Shown in pieces: positions 13,401-26,275 of a stretch of DNA of 64,000 nucleotides. The DNA lies in contig NC_089732.1 of the NCBI RefSeq assembly GCF_035083965.1, forward strand, positions 8,371,383-8,435,382, written 5' to 3'. The DNA is from Branchiostoma lanceolatum (Eukaryota > Chordata > Leptocardii > Amphioxiformes > Branchiostomatidae). The notes beneath the pieces were generated by a model, which did not search any database, had not been told where the DNA came from, and saw only the letters and a list, made by a program, of their open reading frames with translations. How positions within the stretch are numbered: the first letter of the stretch is position 1; each line of letters opens with the position of its first letter. The translations under genes and the position numbers were made by a program.

Positions 13401-16400
13401 ATTGAACTAAGGCTATATTGATTAAATTGTATGGATGACATCCACTTAGAACCCCAAAGCCGATGCGAGTGTGCGAATAAAAAGAAGTTTGGTACCGAAA
13501 AGATTGCGGCCTAGATTGCGGCCTACATTGCGGCCTGATTGCGGCCTACATTGTGACCTACAATTTGTGGCCGCAAAGTAAGATTAAGGCCACAATGTAA
13601 AATGTAGGCCGCAATGTCGGCCGCAAACTAAAATGTAGGCCGCAATGTAGGCCGCAAAGTAAAATGCAGTTGTAAGGAAGATTGATTCCAATGGAACAGC
13701 CTAACACAGGATCTAGGAATGAGACCGTAACAACAGATTTGTAAAGGTCGACTTAAATTGAACTAAGGCTATATTGATTAAATTGTATGGATGACATCCA
13801 CTTAGAACCCCAAAGCCGATGCGAGAGTGCGAATAAAAAGAAGCTTGGCACCGAAAAGATTGCGGTCTAGATTGCGGCCTAGATTGCGGCCTGATTGCGG
13901 CCTACATTTTACTTTGCGGCCTACATTGTGACCTGCAATTTGTGGCCGCAAAGTAAAGTTTAGGCCGCAATATAAAATGTAGGCCGCAATGTAGGCCGCA
14001 AAGTAAAATGTAGGCCGCAATGTAGGCCGCAAAGTAAAATGCAGTTGTAAGGAAGATTGATTCCAATGGAACAGGATCTAGGAATGAGACCGTAACAACA
14101 GATTTGTAAAGGTCGACTTAAATTGAACTAAGGCTATATTGATTAAATTGTATGGATGACATCCACTTAGAACCCCAAAGCCGATGCGAGAGTGCGAATA
14201 AAAAGAAGTTTGGCACCGAAAAGATTGCGGCCTAGATTGCGGCCTAGATTGCGGCCTGATTGCGGCCTACATTTTACTTTGCGGCCTACATTGTGACCTA
14301 CAATTTGTGGCCGCAAATTAAAGTTTAGGCCGCAATGTAAAATGTAGGCCGCAATGTAGGCCGCAAAGTAAAATGTAGGCCGCAATGTAGGCCGCAAAGT
14401 AAAATGCAGTTGTAAGGAAGATTGATTCCAATGGAACAGGATCTAGGAATGTGACCGTAACAACAGATTAAAGGTCGACTTGAACTAAGGCTATATTGAT
14501 TAAATTGTATGGATGACATCCACTTAGAACCCCAAAGCCGATGCGAGTGTGCGAAAAAAAAAGAAGTTTGGCACCAAAAAGATTGCGGCCTAGATATTGC
14601 GGCCTACATTGCGGCCTGCAGCTGATTGCGGCCTACATTTTACTTTGCGGCCTACATTGCGACCTGCAATTTGTGGCCGCAAAGTAAAGTTTAGGCCGCA
14701 ATGTAAAATGTAGGCCGCAATGTAGGCCGCAAAGTAAAATGTAGGCCGCAATGTAGGCCGCAAAGTAAAATGCAGTTGTAAGGAAGATTGATTCCAATGG
14801 AACAAGATCTAGGAATGAGACCGTAACAACAGATTTGTAAAGGTCGACTTAAATTGAACTAAGGCTATATTGATTAAATTGTATGGATGACATCCACTTA
14901 AAACCCCAAAGCCGATGCGAGTGTGCGAATAAAAAGAAGTTTGGCACCGAAAAGATTGCGGCCTAGATTGCGGCCTACATTGCGGCCTGATTGCGGCCTA
15001 CATTTTACTTTGCGGCCTACATTGTGACCTGCAATTTGTGGCCGCAAAGTAAAGTTTAGGCCGCAATGTAAAATGTAGGCCGCAATGTAGGCCGCAAAGT
15101 TAAATGTAGGCCGCAATGTAGGCCGCAAAGTAAAATGCAGTTGTAAGGAAGACTGATTCCAATGGAACAGGATCTAGGAATGAGACCGTAACAACAGATT
15201 TGTAAAGGTCGACTTGAACTAAGGCTATATTGATTAAATTGTATGGATGACATCCAATTAGAACACCAAAGCCGATGCGAGAGTGCGAATAAAAAGAAGT
15301 TTGGCACCGAAAAGATTGCGGCCTAGATTGCGGCCTACATTGCGGCCTGATTGCGGCCTACATTTTACTTTGCGGCCTACATTGTGACCTACAATTTGTG
15401 GCCGCAAATTAAAGTTTAGGCCGCAATGTAAAATGTAGGCCGCAATGTAGGCCGCAAAGTAAAATGTAGGCCGCAATGTAGGCCGCAAAGTAAAATGCAG
15501 TTGTAAGGAAGATTGATTCCAATGGAACAGGATCTAGGAATGAGACCGTAACAATAGATTTGTAAAGGTCGACTTAAATTGAACTAAGGAACTATTGATT
15601 AAATTGTATGGATGACATCCACTTAGAACACCAAAGCCGATGCGAGAGTGCGAATAAAAAGAAGTTTGGCACCGAAAAGATTGCGGCCTAGATTGCGGCC
15701 TAGATTGCGGCCTAGATTGGGGCCTGATTGCGGCCTACATTTTACTTTGCGGCCTACATTGTGACCTGCAATTTGTGGCCGCAAAGTAAAATTTAGGCCG
15801 CAATGTAAAATGTAGGCCGCAATGTAGGCCGCAAAGTAAAATGTAGGCCGCAATGTAGGCCGCAAAGTAAAATGTAGTTGTAAGGAAGATTGATTCCAAT
15901 GGAACAGGATCTAGGAATGAGACCGTAACAACAGATTTGTAAAGGTCGACTTGAACTAAGGCTATATTGATTAAATTGTATGGATGACATCCACTTAGAA
16001 GCCCAAAGCCGATGCGAGAGTGCGAATAAAAAGAAGTTTGGCACCGAAAAGATTGCGGCCTAGATTGCGGCCTAGATTGCGGCCTAGATTGGGGCCTGAT
16101 TGCGGCCTACATTTTATTTTGCGGCCTACATTGTGACCTGCAATTTGTGGCCGCAAAGTAAAGTTTAGGCCGCAAAGTAAAATGTAGGCCGCAATGTAGG
16201 CCGCAAAGTAAAATGTAGGCCGCAATGTAGGCCGCAAAGTAAAATGCAGTTGTAAGGAAGATTGATTCCAATGGAACAGGATCTAGGAATGAGACCGTAA
16301 CAACAGATTTGTAAAGGTCGACTTAAATTGAACTAAGGCTATATTGATTAAATTGTATGGATGACATCCACTTAGAACCCCAAAGCCGATGCGAGAGTGC

Positions 16401-19400
16401 GAATAAAAAGAAGTTTGGCACCGAAAAGATTGCGGCCTAGATTGCGGCCTACATTGCGGCCTGATTGCGGCCTACATTTTACTTTGCGCCCTACATTGTG
16501 ACCTACAATTTGTGGCCGCAAAGTAAAGTTTAGGCCGCAATGTAAAATGTAGGCCGCAATGTAGGCCGCAAAGTAAAATGTAGGCCGCAATGTAGGCCGC
16601 AAAGTAAAATGCAGTTGTAAGGAAGATTAATTCCAATGGAACAGGATCTAGGAATGAGACCGTAACAACAGATTTGTAAAGGTCGACTTGAACTAAGGCT
16701 ATGTTGATTAAATTGTATGGATGACATCCACATAGAACCCCAAAGCCGATGCGAGAGTGCGAATAAAAAGAAGTTTGGCACCGAAAAGATTGCGGCCTAG
16801 ATTGCGGCCTACATTGCGGCCTGATTGCGGCCTACATTTTACTTTGCGGCCTACATTGTGACCTACAATTTGTGGCCGCAAAGTAAAGTTTAGGCCGCAA
16901 TGTAAAATGTAGGCCGCAATGTAGGCCGCAAAGTAAAATGTAGGCCGCAATGTAGGCCGCAAAGTAAAATGCAGTTGTCAGGAAGATTGATTCCAATGGA
17001 ACAGGATCTAGGAATGAGACCGTAACAACAGATTTGTAAAGGTCGACTTAAATTGAACTAAGGCTATATTGATTAGATTGTATGGATGACATCCACTTAG
17101 AACCCCAAAGCCGATGCGAGAGTGCGAATAAAAAGAAGTTTGGCACCGAAAAGATTGCGGCCTAGACTGCGATATACATTGCGGCCTGATTGCGGCCTGA
17201 TTGCGGCCTACATTTCACTTTGCGGCCTTCATTGTGACCTACAATTTGTGGCCGCAAAGTAAAGTTTAGGCCGCAATGTAGGCCGCAAAGTAAAATGTAG
17301 GCCGCAATGTAGGCCGCAAAGTAAAATGCAGTTGTAAGGAAGATTGATTCCAATGGAACAGGATCTAGGAATGAGTCCGTAACAACAGATTTGTAAAGGT
17401 CGACTTAAATTGAACTAAGGCTATATTGATTAAATTGTATGGATGACATCCACTTAGAACCCCAAAGCCGATGCGAGTGTGCGAATAAAAAGAAGTTTGG
17501 TACCGAAAAGATTGCGGCCTAGATTGTGGCCTACATTGCGGCCTGATTGCGGCCTACATTGTGACCTGCAATTTGTGGCCGCAAATTAAAGTTTAGGCCG
17601 CAATGTAAAATGTAGGCCGCAATGTAGGCCGCAAAGTAAAATGTAGGCCGCAATGTAGGCCGCAAAGTAAAATGCAGTTGTAAGGAAGATTGATTCCAAT
17701 GGAATAGGATCTAGGAATGAGACCGTAACAACAGATTTGTAAAGGTCGACTTGAACTAAGGCTATATTGATTAAATTGTATGGATGACATCCACTTAGAA
17801 CCCCAAAGCCGATGCGAGAGTGCGAATAAAAAGAAGTTTGGCACCGAAAAGATTGCGGCCTAGATTGCGGCCTAGATTGCGGCCTGATTGCGGCCTACAT
17901 TTTACTTTGCGGCCTACATTGTGACCTACAATTTGTGGCCGCAAATTAAAGTTTAGGCCGCAATTTAAAATGTAGGCCGCAATGTAGGCCGCAAAGTAAA
18001 ATGTAGGCCGCAATGTAGGCCGCAAAGTAAAATGCAGTTGTAAGGAAGATTGATTCCAATGGAACAGGATCTAGGAATGTGACCGTAACAACAGATTTGT
18101 AAAGGCCGACTTAAATTGAACCAAGGCTATATTGATTAAATTGTATGGATGACATCCACTTAGAACCCCAAAGCCGATGCGAGAGTGCGAATAAAAAGAA
18201 GTTTGGCACCGAAAAGATTGCGGCCTAGATTGCGGCGTACATTGCGGCCTGATTGCGGCCTACATTTCCCTTTGCGGCCTACATTGTGACCTGCAATTTG
18301 TGGCCGCAAAGTAAAGTTTAGGCCGCAATGTGAAATGTAGGCCGCAATGTAGGCCGCAAAGTTAGATGTAGGCCGCAATGTAGGCCGCAAAGTAAAATGC
18401 AGTTGTAAGGAAGACTGATTCCAATGGAACAGGATCTAGGAATGAGACCGTAACAACAGATTTGTAAAGGTCGACTTGAACTAAGGCTATATTGATTAAA
18501 TTGTATGGATGACATCCACTTAGAACACCAAAGCCGATGCGAGAGTGCGAATAAAAAGAAGTTTGGCACCGAAAAGATTGCGGCCTAGATTGCGGCCTAC
18601 ATTGCGGCCTGATTGCGGCCTACATTTTACTTTGCGGCCTACATTGTGACCTACAATTTGTGGCCGCAAATTAAAGTTTAGGCCGCAATGTAAAATGTAG
18701 GCCGCAATGTAGGCCGCAAAGTAAAATGTAGGCCGCAATGTAGGCCGCAAAGTAAAATGCAGTTGTAAGGAAGATTGATTCCAATGGAACAGGATCTAGG
18801 AATGAGACCGTAACAATAGATTTGTAAAGGTCGACTTAAATTGAACTAAGGAACTATTGATTAAATTGTATGGATGACATCCACTTAGAACACCAAAGCC
18901 GATGCGAGAGTGCGAATAAAAAGAAGTTTGGCACCGAAAAGATTGCGGCCTAGATTGCGGCCTAGATTGCGGCCTAGATTGGGGCCTGATTGCGGCCTAC
19001 ATTTTACTTTGCGGCCTACATTGTGACCTGCAATTTGTGGCCGCAAAGTAAAATTTAGGCCGCAATGTAAAATGTAGGCCGCAATGTAGGCCGCAAAGTA
19101 AAATGTAGGCCGCAATGTAGGCCGCAAAGTAAAATGTAGTTGTAAGGAAGATTGATTCCAATGGAACAGGATCTAGGAATGAGACCGTAACAACAGATTT
19201 GTAAAGGTCGACTTGAACTAAGGCTATATTGATTAAATTGTATGGATGACATCCACTTAGAAGCCCAAAGCCGATGCGAGAGTGCGAATAAAAAGAAGTT
19301 TGGCACCGAAAAGATTGCGGCCTAGATTGCGGCCTAGATTGCGGCCTAGATTGGGGCCTGATTGCGGCCTACATTTTATTTTGCGGCCTACATTGTGACC

Positions 19401-20000
19401 TGCAATTTGTGGCCGCAAAGTAAAGTTTAGGCCGCAAAGTAAAATGTAGGCCGCAATGTAGGCCGCAAAGTAAAATGTAGGCCGCAATGTAGGCCGCAAA
19501 GTAAAATGCAGTTGTAAGGAAGATTGATTCCAATGGAACAGGATCTAGGAATGAGACCGTAACAACAGATTTGTAAAGGTCGACTTAAATTGAACTAAGG
19601 CTATATTGATTAAATTGTATGGATGACATCCACTTAGAACCCCAAAGCCGATGCGAGAGTGCGAATAAAAAGAAGTTTGGCACCGAAAAGATTGCGGCCT
19701 AGATTGCGGCCTACATTGCGGCCTGATTGCGGCCTACATTTTCCTTTGCGCCCTACATTGTGACCTACAATTTGTGGCCGCAAAGTAAAGTTTAGGCCGC
19801 AATGTAAAATGTAGGCCGCAATGTAGGCCGCAAAGTAAAATGTAGGCCGCAATGTAGGCCGCAAAGTAAAATGCAGTTGTAAGGAAGATTAATTCCAATG
19901 GAACAGGATCTAGGAATGAGACCGTAACAACAGATTTGTAAAGGTCGACTTGAACTAAGGCTATGTTGATTAAATTGTATGGATGACATCCACATAGAAC
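5779..20000. repeat. Higher-order repeat: 7634-bp block and its second copy
   Basis: From about 5779 to 13412 and again from 13413 to about 19970 the same order of monomer variants appears with a 7634-bp step. Examples are the unit at 9528 with its copy at 17162, 10161 with 17795, 10526 with 18160 and 11623 with 19257. The first units of the second copy (13081-14898) carry variants private to the very first block, such as AAGCTTGG at about 796 and 13843, at an offset of 13047 bp, which is 5413 plus 7634. The array is therefore a mosaic of segment duplications. After about 19970 the order changes. Confidence 0.8.
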
Positions 20001-23000
20001 CCCAAAGCCGATGCGAGAGTGCGAATAAAAAGAAGTTTGGCACCGAAAAGATTGCGGCCTAGATTGCGGCCTACATTGCGGCCTGATTGCGGCCTACATT
20101 TTACTTTGCGGCCTACATTGTGACCTACAATTTGTGGCCGCAAAGTAAAGTTTAGGCCGCAATGTAAAATGTAGGCCGCAATGTAGGCCGTAAAGTAAAA
20201 TGTAGGCCGCAATGTAGGCCGCAAAGTAAAATACAGTTGTTAGGAAGATTGATTCCAATGGAACAGCCTAACACAGGATCTAGGAATGAGACCGTAACAA
20301 CAGATTTGTAAAGGTCGACTTAAATTGAACTAAGGCTATATTGATTAAATTGTATGGATGACATCCACTTAGAACCCCAAAGCCGATGCGAGAGTGCGAA
20401 TAAAAAGAAGTTTGGCACCGAAAAGATTGCGGCCTAGATTGCGGCCTACATTGCGGCCTGATTGCGGCCTACATTTTACTTTGCGGCCTGCATTGTGACC
20501 TACAATTTGTGGCCGCAAAGTAAAGTTTAGGCCGCAATGTAAAATGTAGGCCGCAATGTAGGCCGCAAAGTAAAATGTAGGCCGCAATGTAGGCCGCAAA
20601 GTAAAATGCAGTTGTAAGGAAGATTGATTCCAATGGAACAGGATCTAGGAATGAGACCGTAACAACAGATTTGTAAAGGTCGACTTAAATTGAACTAAGG
20701 CTATATTGATTAAATTGTATGGATGACATCCACTTAGAACCCCAAAGCCGATGCGAGAGTGCGAATAAAAAAGAAGTTTGGCACCGAAAAGATTGCGGCC
20801 TAGATTGCGGCCTGATTGCGGCCTACATTTTACTTTGCGGCCTACATTGTGTCCTACAATTTGTGGCAGCAAAGTAAAGTTTAGGCCGCAATGTAAAATG
20901 TAGGCCGCAATGTAGGCCGCAAAGTAAAATGTAGGCCACAATGTAGGCCGCAAAGTAAAATACAGTTGTTAGGAAGATTGATTCCAATGGAACAGGATCT
21001 AGGAATGAGACCGTAACAACAGATTTGTAAAGGTCGACTTGAACTAAGGCTATATTGATTAAATTGTATGGATGACATCCACTTAGAACCCCAAAGCCGA
21101 TGCGAGAGTGCGAATAAAAAGAAGTTTGGCACCGAAAAGATTGCGGCCTAGATTGCGGCCTACATTGCGGCCTGATTGCGGCCTACATTTTACTTTGCGG
21201 CCTACATTGTGACCTACAATTTGTGGCCGCAAATTAAAGTTTAGGCCGCAATGTAAAATGTAGGCCGCAATGTAGGCCGCAAAGTAAAATGTAGGCCGCA
21301 ATGTAGGCCGCAAAGTAAAATGCAGTTGTAAGGAAGATTGATTCCAATGGAACAGGATCTAGGAATGTGACCGTAACAACGGATTAAAGGTCGACTTGAA
21401 CTAAGGCTATATTGATTAAATTGTATGGATGACATCCACTTAGAACCCCAAAGCCGATGCGAGTGTGCGAAAAAAAAAGAAGTTTGGCACCAAAAAGATT
21501 GCGGCCTAGATATTGCGGCCTACATTGCGGCCTGCAGCTGATTGCGGCCTACATTTTACTTTGCGGCCTACATTGCGACCTGCAATTTGTGGCCGCAAAG
21601 TAAAGTTTAGGCCGCAATGTAAAATGTAGGCCGCAATGTAGGCCGCAAAGTAAAATGTAGGCCGCAATGTAGGCCGCAAAGTAAAATACAGTTGTAAGGA
21701 AGATTGATTCCAATGGAACAGGATCTAGGAATGAGACCGTAACAACAGATTTGTAAAGGTCGACTTAAATTGAACTAAGGCTATATTGATTAAATTGTAT
21801 GGATGACATCCACTTAGAACCCCAAAGCCGATGCGAGTGTGCGAATAAAAAGAAGTTTGGCACCGAAAAGATTGCGGCCTAGATTGCGGCCTGATTGCGG
21901 CCTACATTTTAATTTGCGGCCTACATTGTGACCTGCAATTTGTGGCCGCAAAGTAAAGTTTAGGCCGCAATGTGAAATGTAGGCCGCAATGTAGGCCGCA
22001 AAGTTAAATGTAGGCCGCAATGTAGGCCGCAAAGTAAAATGCAGTTGTAAGGAAGACTGATTCCAATGGAACAGGATCTAGGAATGAGACCGTAACAACA
22101 GATTTGTAAAGGTCGACTTGAACTAAGGCTATATTGATTAAATTGTATGGATGACATCCACTTAGAACACCAAAGCCGATGCGAGAGTGCGAATAAAAAG
22201 AAGTTTGGCACCGAAAAGATTGCGGCCTAGATTGCGGCCTACATTGCGGCCTGATTGCGGCCTACATTTTACTTTGCGGCCTACATTGTGACCTACAATT
22301 TGTGGCCGCAAATTAAAGTTTAGGCCGCAATGTAAAATGTAGGCCGCAATGTAGGCCGCAAAGTAAAATGTAGGCCGCAATGTAGGCCGCAAAGTAAAAT
22401 GCAGTTGTAAGGAAGATTGATTCCAATGGAACAGGATCTAGGAATGAGACCGTAACAACAGATTTGTAAAGGTCGACTTAAATTGAAATAAGGAACTATT
22501 GATTAAATTGTATGGATGACATCCACTTAGAACACCAAAGCCGATGCGAGAGTGCGAATAAAAAGAAGTTTGGCACCGAAAAGATTGCGGCCTAGATTGC
22601 GGCCTAGATTGCGGCCTAGATTGGGGCCTGATTGCGGCCTACATTTTACTTTGCGGCCTACATTGTGACCTGCAATTTGTGGCCGCAAAGTAAAATTTAG
22701 GCCGCAATGTAAAATGAAGGCCGCAATGTAGGCCGCAAAGTAAAATGTAGGCCGCAATGTAGGCCGCAAAGTAAAATGTAGTTGTAAGGAAGATTGATTC
22801 CAATGGAACAGGATCTAGGAATGAGACCGTAACAACAGATTTGTAAAGGTCGACTTGAACTAAGGCTATATTGATTAAATTGTATGGATGACATCCACTT
22901 AGAAGCCCAAAGCCGATGCGAGAGTGCGAATAAAAAGAAGTTTGGCACCGAAAAGATTGCGGCCTAGATTGCGGCCTAGATTGCGGCCTAGATTGGGGCC

Positions 23001-25922
23001 TGATTGCGGCCTACATTTTATTTTGCGGCCTACATTGTGACCTGCAATTTGTGGCCGCAAAGTAAAGTTTAGGCCGCAAAGTAAAATGTAGGCCGCAATG
23101 TAGGCCGCAAAGTAAAATGTAGGCCGCAATGTAGGCCGCAAAGTAAAATGCAGTTGTAAGGAAGATTGATTCCAATGGAACAGGATCTAGGAATGAGACC
23201 GTAACAATAGATTTGTAAAGGTCGACTTAAATTGAACTAAGGAACTATTGATTAAATTGTATGGATGACATCCACTTAGAACCCCAAAGCCGATGCGAGA
23301 GTGCGAATAAAAAGAAGTTTGGCACCGAAAAGATTGCGGCCTAGATTGCGGCCTACATTGCGGCCTGATTGCGGCCTACATTTTACTTTGCGGCCTACAT
23401 TGTGACCTACAATTTGTGGCAGCAAAGTAAAGTTTAGGCCGCAATGTAAAATGTAGGCCGCAATGTAGGCCGCAAAGTAAAATGTAGGCCGCAATGTAGG
23501 CCGCAAAGTAAAATACAGTTGTTAGGAAGATTGATTCCAATGGAACAGCCTAACACAGGATCTAGGAATGAGACCGTAACAACAGATTTGTAAAGGTCGA
23601 CTTAAATTGAACTAAGGCTATATTGATTAAATTGTATGGATGACATCCACTTAGAACCCCAAAGCCGATGCGAGAGTGCGAATAAAAAGAAGTTTGGCAC
23701 CGAAAAGATTGCGGCCTAGATTGCGGCCTACATTGCGGCCTGATTGCGGCCTACATTTTACTTTGCGGCCTACATTGTGACCTACAATTTGTGGCCGCAA
23801 AGTAAAGTTTAGGCCGCAATGTAAAATGTAGGCCGCAATGTAGGCCGCAAAGTAAAATGTAGGCCGCAATGTAGGCCGCAAAGTAAAATGCAGTTGTAAG
23901 GAAGATTGATTCCAATGGAACAGGATCTAGGAATGAGACCGTAACAACAGATTTGTAAAGGTCGACTTAAATTGAACTAAGGCTATATTGATTAAATTGT
24001 ATGGATGACATCCACTTAGAAGCCCAAAGCCGATGCGAGTGTGCGAATAAAAAGAAGTTTGGCACCGAAAAGATTGCGGCCTAGATTGCGGCCTATATTG
24101 CGGCCTGATTGCGGCCTACATTGTGACCTACAATTTGTGGCCGCAAAGTAAGATTTAGGCCACAATGTAAAATGTAGGCCGCAAAGTAAAATGTAGGCCG
24201 CAATGTAGGCCGCAAAGTAAAATGCAGTTGTAAGGAAGATTGATTCCAATGGAACAGGATCTAGGAATGAGACCGTAACAACAGATTTGTAAAGGTCGAC
24301 TTAAATTGAACTAAGGCTATATTGATTAAATTGTATGGATGACATCCACTTAGAACCCCAAAGCCGATGCGAGTGTGCGAATAAAAAGAAGTTTGGCACC
24401 GAAAAGATTGCGGCCTAGATTGCGGCCTAGATTGGGGCCTGATTGCGGCCTACATTTCTCTTTGCGGCCTACATTGTGACCTACAATTTGTGGCCGCAAA
24501 GTAAAGTTTAGGCCGCAATGTAAAATGTAGGCCGCAATGTAGGCCGCAAAGTAAAATGTAGGCCGCAATGTAGGCCGCAAAGTAAAATACAGTTGTAAGG
24601 AAGATTAATTCCAATGGAACAGGATCTAGGAATGAGACCGTAACAACAGATTTGTAAAGGTCGACTTGAACTAAGGCTATATTGATTAAATTGTATGGAT
24701 GACATCCACTTAGAACCCCAAAGCCGATGCGAGAGTGCGAATAAAAAGAAGTTTGGCACCGAAAAGATTGCGGCCTAGATTGCGGCCTACATTGCGGCCT
24801 GATTGCGGCCTACATTTTACTTTGCGGCCTACATTGTGACCTACAATTTGTGGCAGCAAAGTAAAGTTTAGGCCGCAATGTAAAATGTAGGCCGCAACGT
24901 AGGCCGCAAAGTAAAATGTAGGCCGCAATGTAGGCCGCAAAGTAAAATGCAGTTGTAAGGAAGATTGATTCCAATGGAACAGGATCTAGGAATGAGACCG
25001 TAACAACAGATTTGTAAAGGTCGACTTAAATTGAACTAAGGCTATATTGATTAAATTGTATGGATGACATCCACTTAGAAGCCCAAAGCCGATGCGAGAG
25101 TGCGAATAAAAAGAAGTTTGGCACCGAAAAGATTGCGGCCTACATTGCGGCCTGATTGCGGCCTACATTTTACTTTGCGGCTTACATTGTGACCTACAAT
25201 TTGTGGCCGCAAAGTAAGATTTAGGCCACAATGTAAAATGTAGGCCGCAATGTAGGCCGCAAAGTAAAATGTAGGCCGCAATGTAGGCCGCAAAGTAAAA
25301 TGCAGTTGTAAGGAAGATTGATTCCAATGGAACAGGATCTAGGAATGAGACCGTAACAACAGATTTGTAAAGGTCGATTAAATTGAACTAAGGCTATATT
25401 GATTAAATTGTATGGATGACATCCACTTAGAACCCCAAAGCCGATGCGAGAGTGCGAATAAAAAGAAGTTTGGCACCGAAAAGATTGCGGCCTAGATTGC
25501 GGCCTACATTGCGGCCTACATTTTACTTTGCGGCTTACATTGTGACCTACAATTTGTGGCCGCAAAGTAAAGTTTAGGCCGCAATGTAAAATGTAGGCCG
25601 CAATGTAGGCCGCAAAGTAAAATGTAGGCCGCAAAGTAAAATGCAGTTGTAAGGAAGATTGATTCCAATGGAACAGCCTAACACAGTACAGGATCTAGGA
25701 ATGAGACTGTAACAACAGATTTGTAAAGGTCGACTTAAATTGAACTAAGGCTATATTGATTAAATTGTATGGATGACATCCACTTAGAAGCCCAAAGCCG
25801 ATGCGAGTGTGCGAATAAAAAGAAGTTTGGCACCGAAAAGATTGCGGCCTAGATTGCGGCCTATATTGCGGCCTGATTGCGGCCTACATTGTGACCTACA
25901 ATTTGTGGCCGCAAAGTAAGAT

Positions 25923-26275
25923 TCCTTACAACTGCATTTTACTTTGCGGCCTACATTGCGGCCTACATTTTACTTTGTGGCCTACATTGCGGCCTACATT
26001 TTACATTGCGGCCTAAACTTTACTTTGCGGCCACAAATTGTAGGTCACAATGTAGGCCGCAAAGTAAAATGTAGGCCGCAATCAGGCCGCAATGTAGGCC
26101 GCAATCTAGGCCGCAATCTTTTCGGTGCCAAACTTCTTTTTATTCGCACTCTCGCATTGGCTTTGGGGTTCTAAGCGGATGTCATCCATACAATTTAATC
26201 AATATAGCCTTAGTTCAATTTAAGTCGACCTTTACAAATCTGTTGTTACGGTCTCATTCCTAGATCCTGTGTTAG
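25923..26275 (-). repeat. Terminal inverted monomer of the array
   Basis: The last direct monomer breaks off after GCCGCAAAGTAAGATT at about 25922. The sequence then continues with CCTTACAACTGCATTTTAC, the reverse complement of the monomer's 3' part. A full monomer follows in reverse orientation through TCAATATAGCCTTAGTTC (about 26202-26219) and ends at CCTAGATCCTGTGTTAG (26259-26275). This is the only inverted copy in the window and it forms the junction with the NHL exon. Confidence 0.93.

Larger units (their letters stand above)
1..26275. repeat. Satellite-like tandem array, about 72 monomers of about 365 bp plus one inverted monomer
   Basis: The landmark CTATATTGATTAAATTGTAT recurs at 1, 366, 722, 1087, 1444, 1818, 2178 and on to about 25750, giving monomers of 356-374 bp, most of them 365. 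Each monomer has a unique-looking half (the landmark, then GATGACATCC, CCCAAAGCCGATGCGAG and AAGTTTGGCACCG, with GATTGATTCCAATGGAACAG later) and a half built of GCGGCCTACATT and AAAGTAAAATGTAGGCC subrepeats. Length variants come from gain or loss of an 11-12 bp ATTGCGGCCTAG step or of a 31-33 bp subrepeat, and from a 9-bp insert CCTAACACA in some units (for example near 644, 6066, 12638, 13699, 20266 and 23546). The left edge lies outside the window. I see no gene inside. The short minus-strand open frames are repeat shadows. Confidence 0.97.

Noticed and set aside
34-25634. Family of about 70 small proteins in the tandem array
   Set aside because: The frames come from a stop-free 31-bp subrepeat read in rotating frame; mostly no distinct start context, and the same words appear in all three frames.
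25221-25634. 137-aa frame in the last direct monomers
   Set aside because: It is longer only because one monomer has an altered length that keeps a repeat frame open.
1-26275. CRISPR-like or telomeric array
   Set aside because: There are no unique spacers between short repeats, the period is about 365 bp, and no telomere motif is present; the sequence is eukaryotic.
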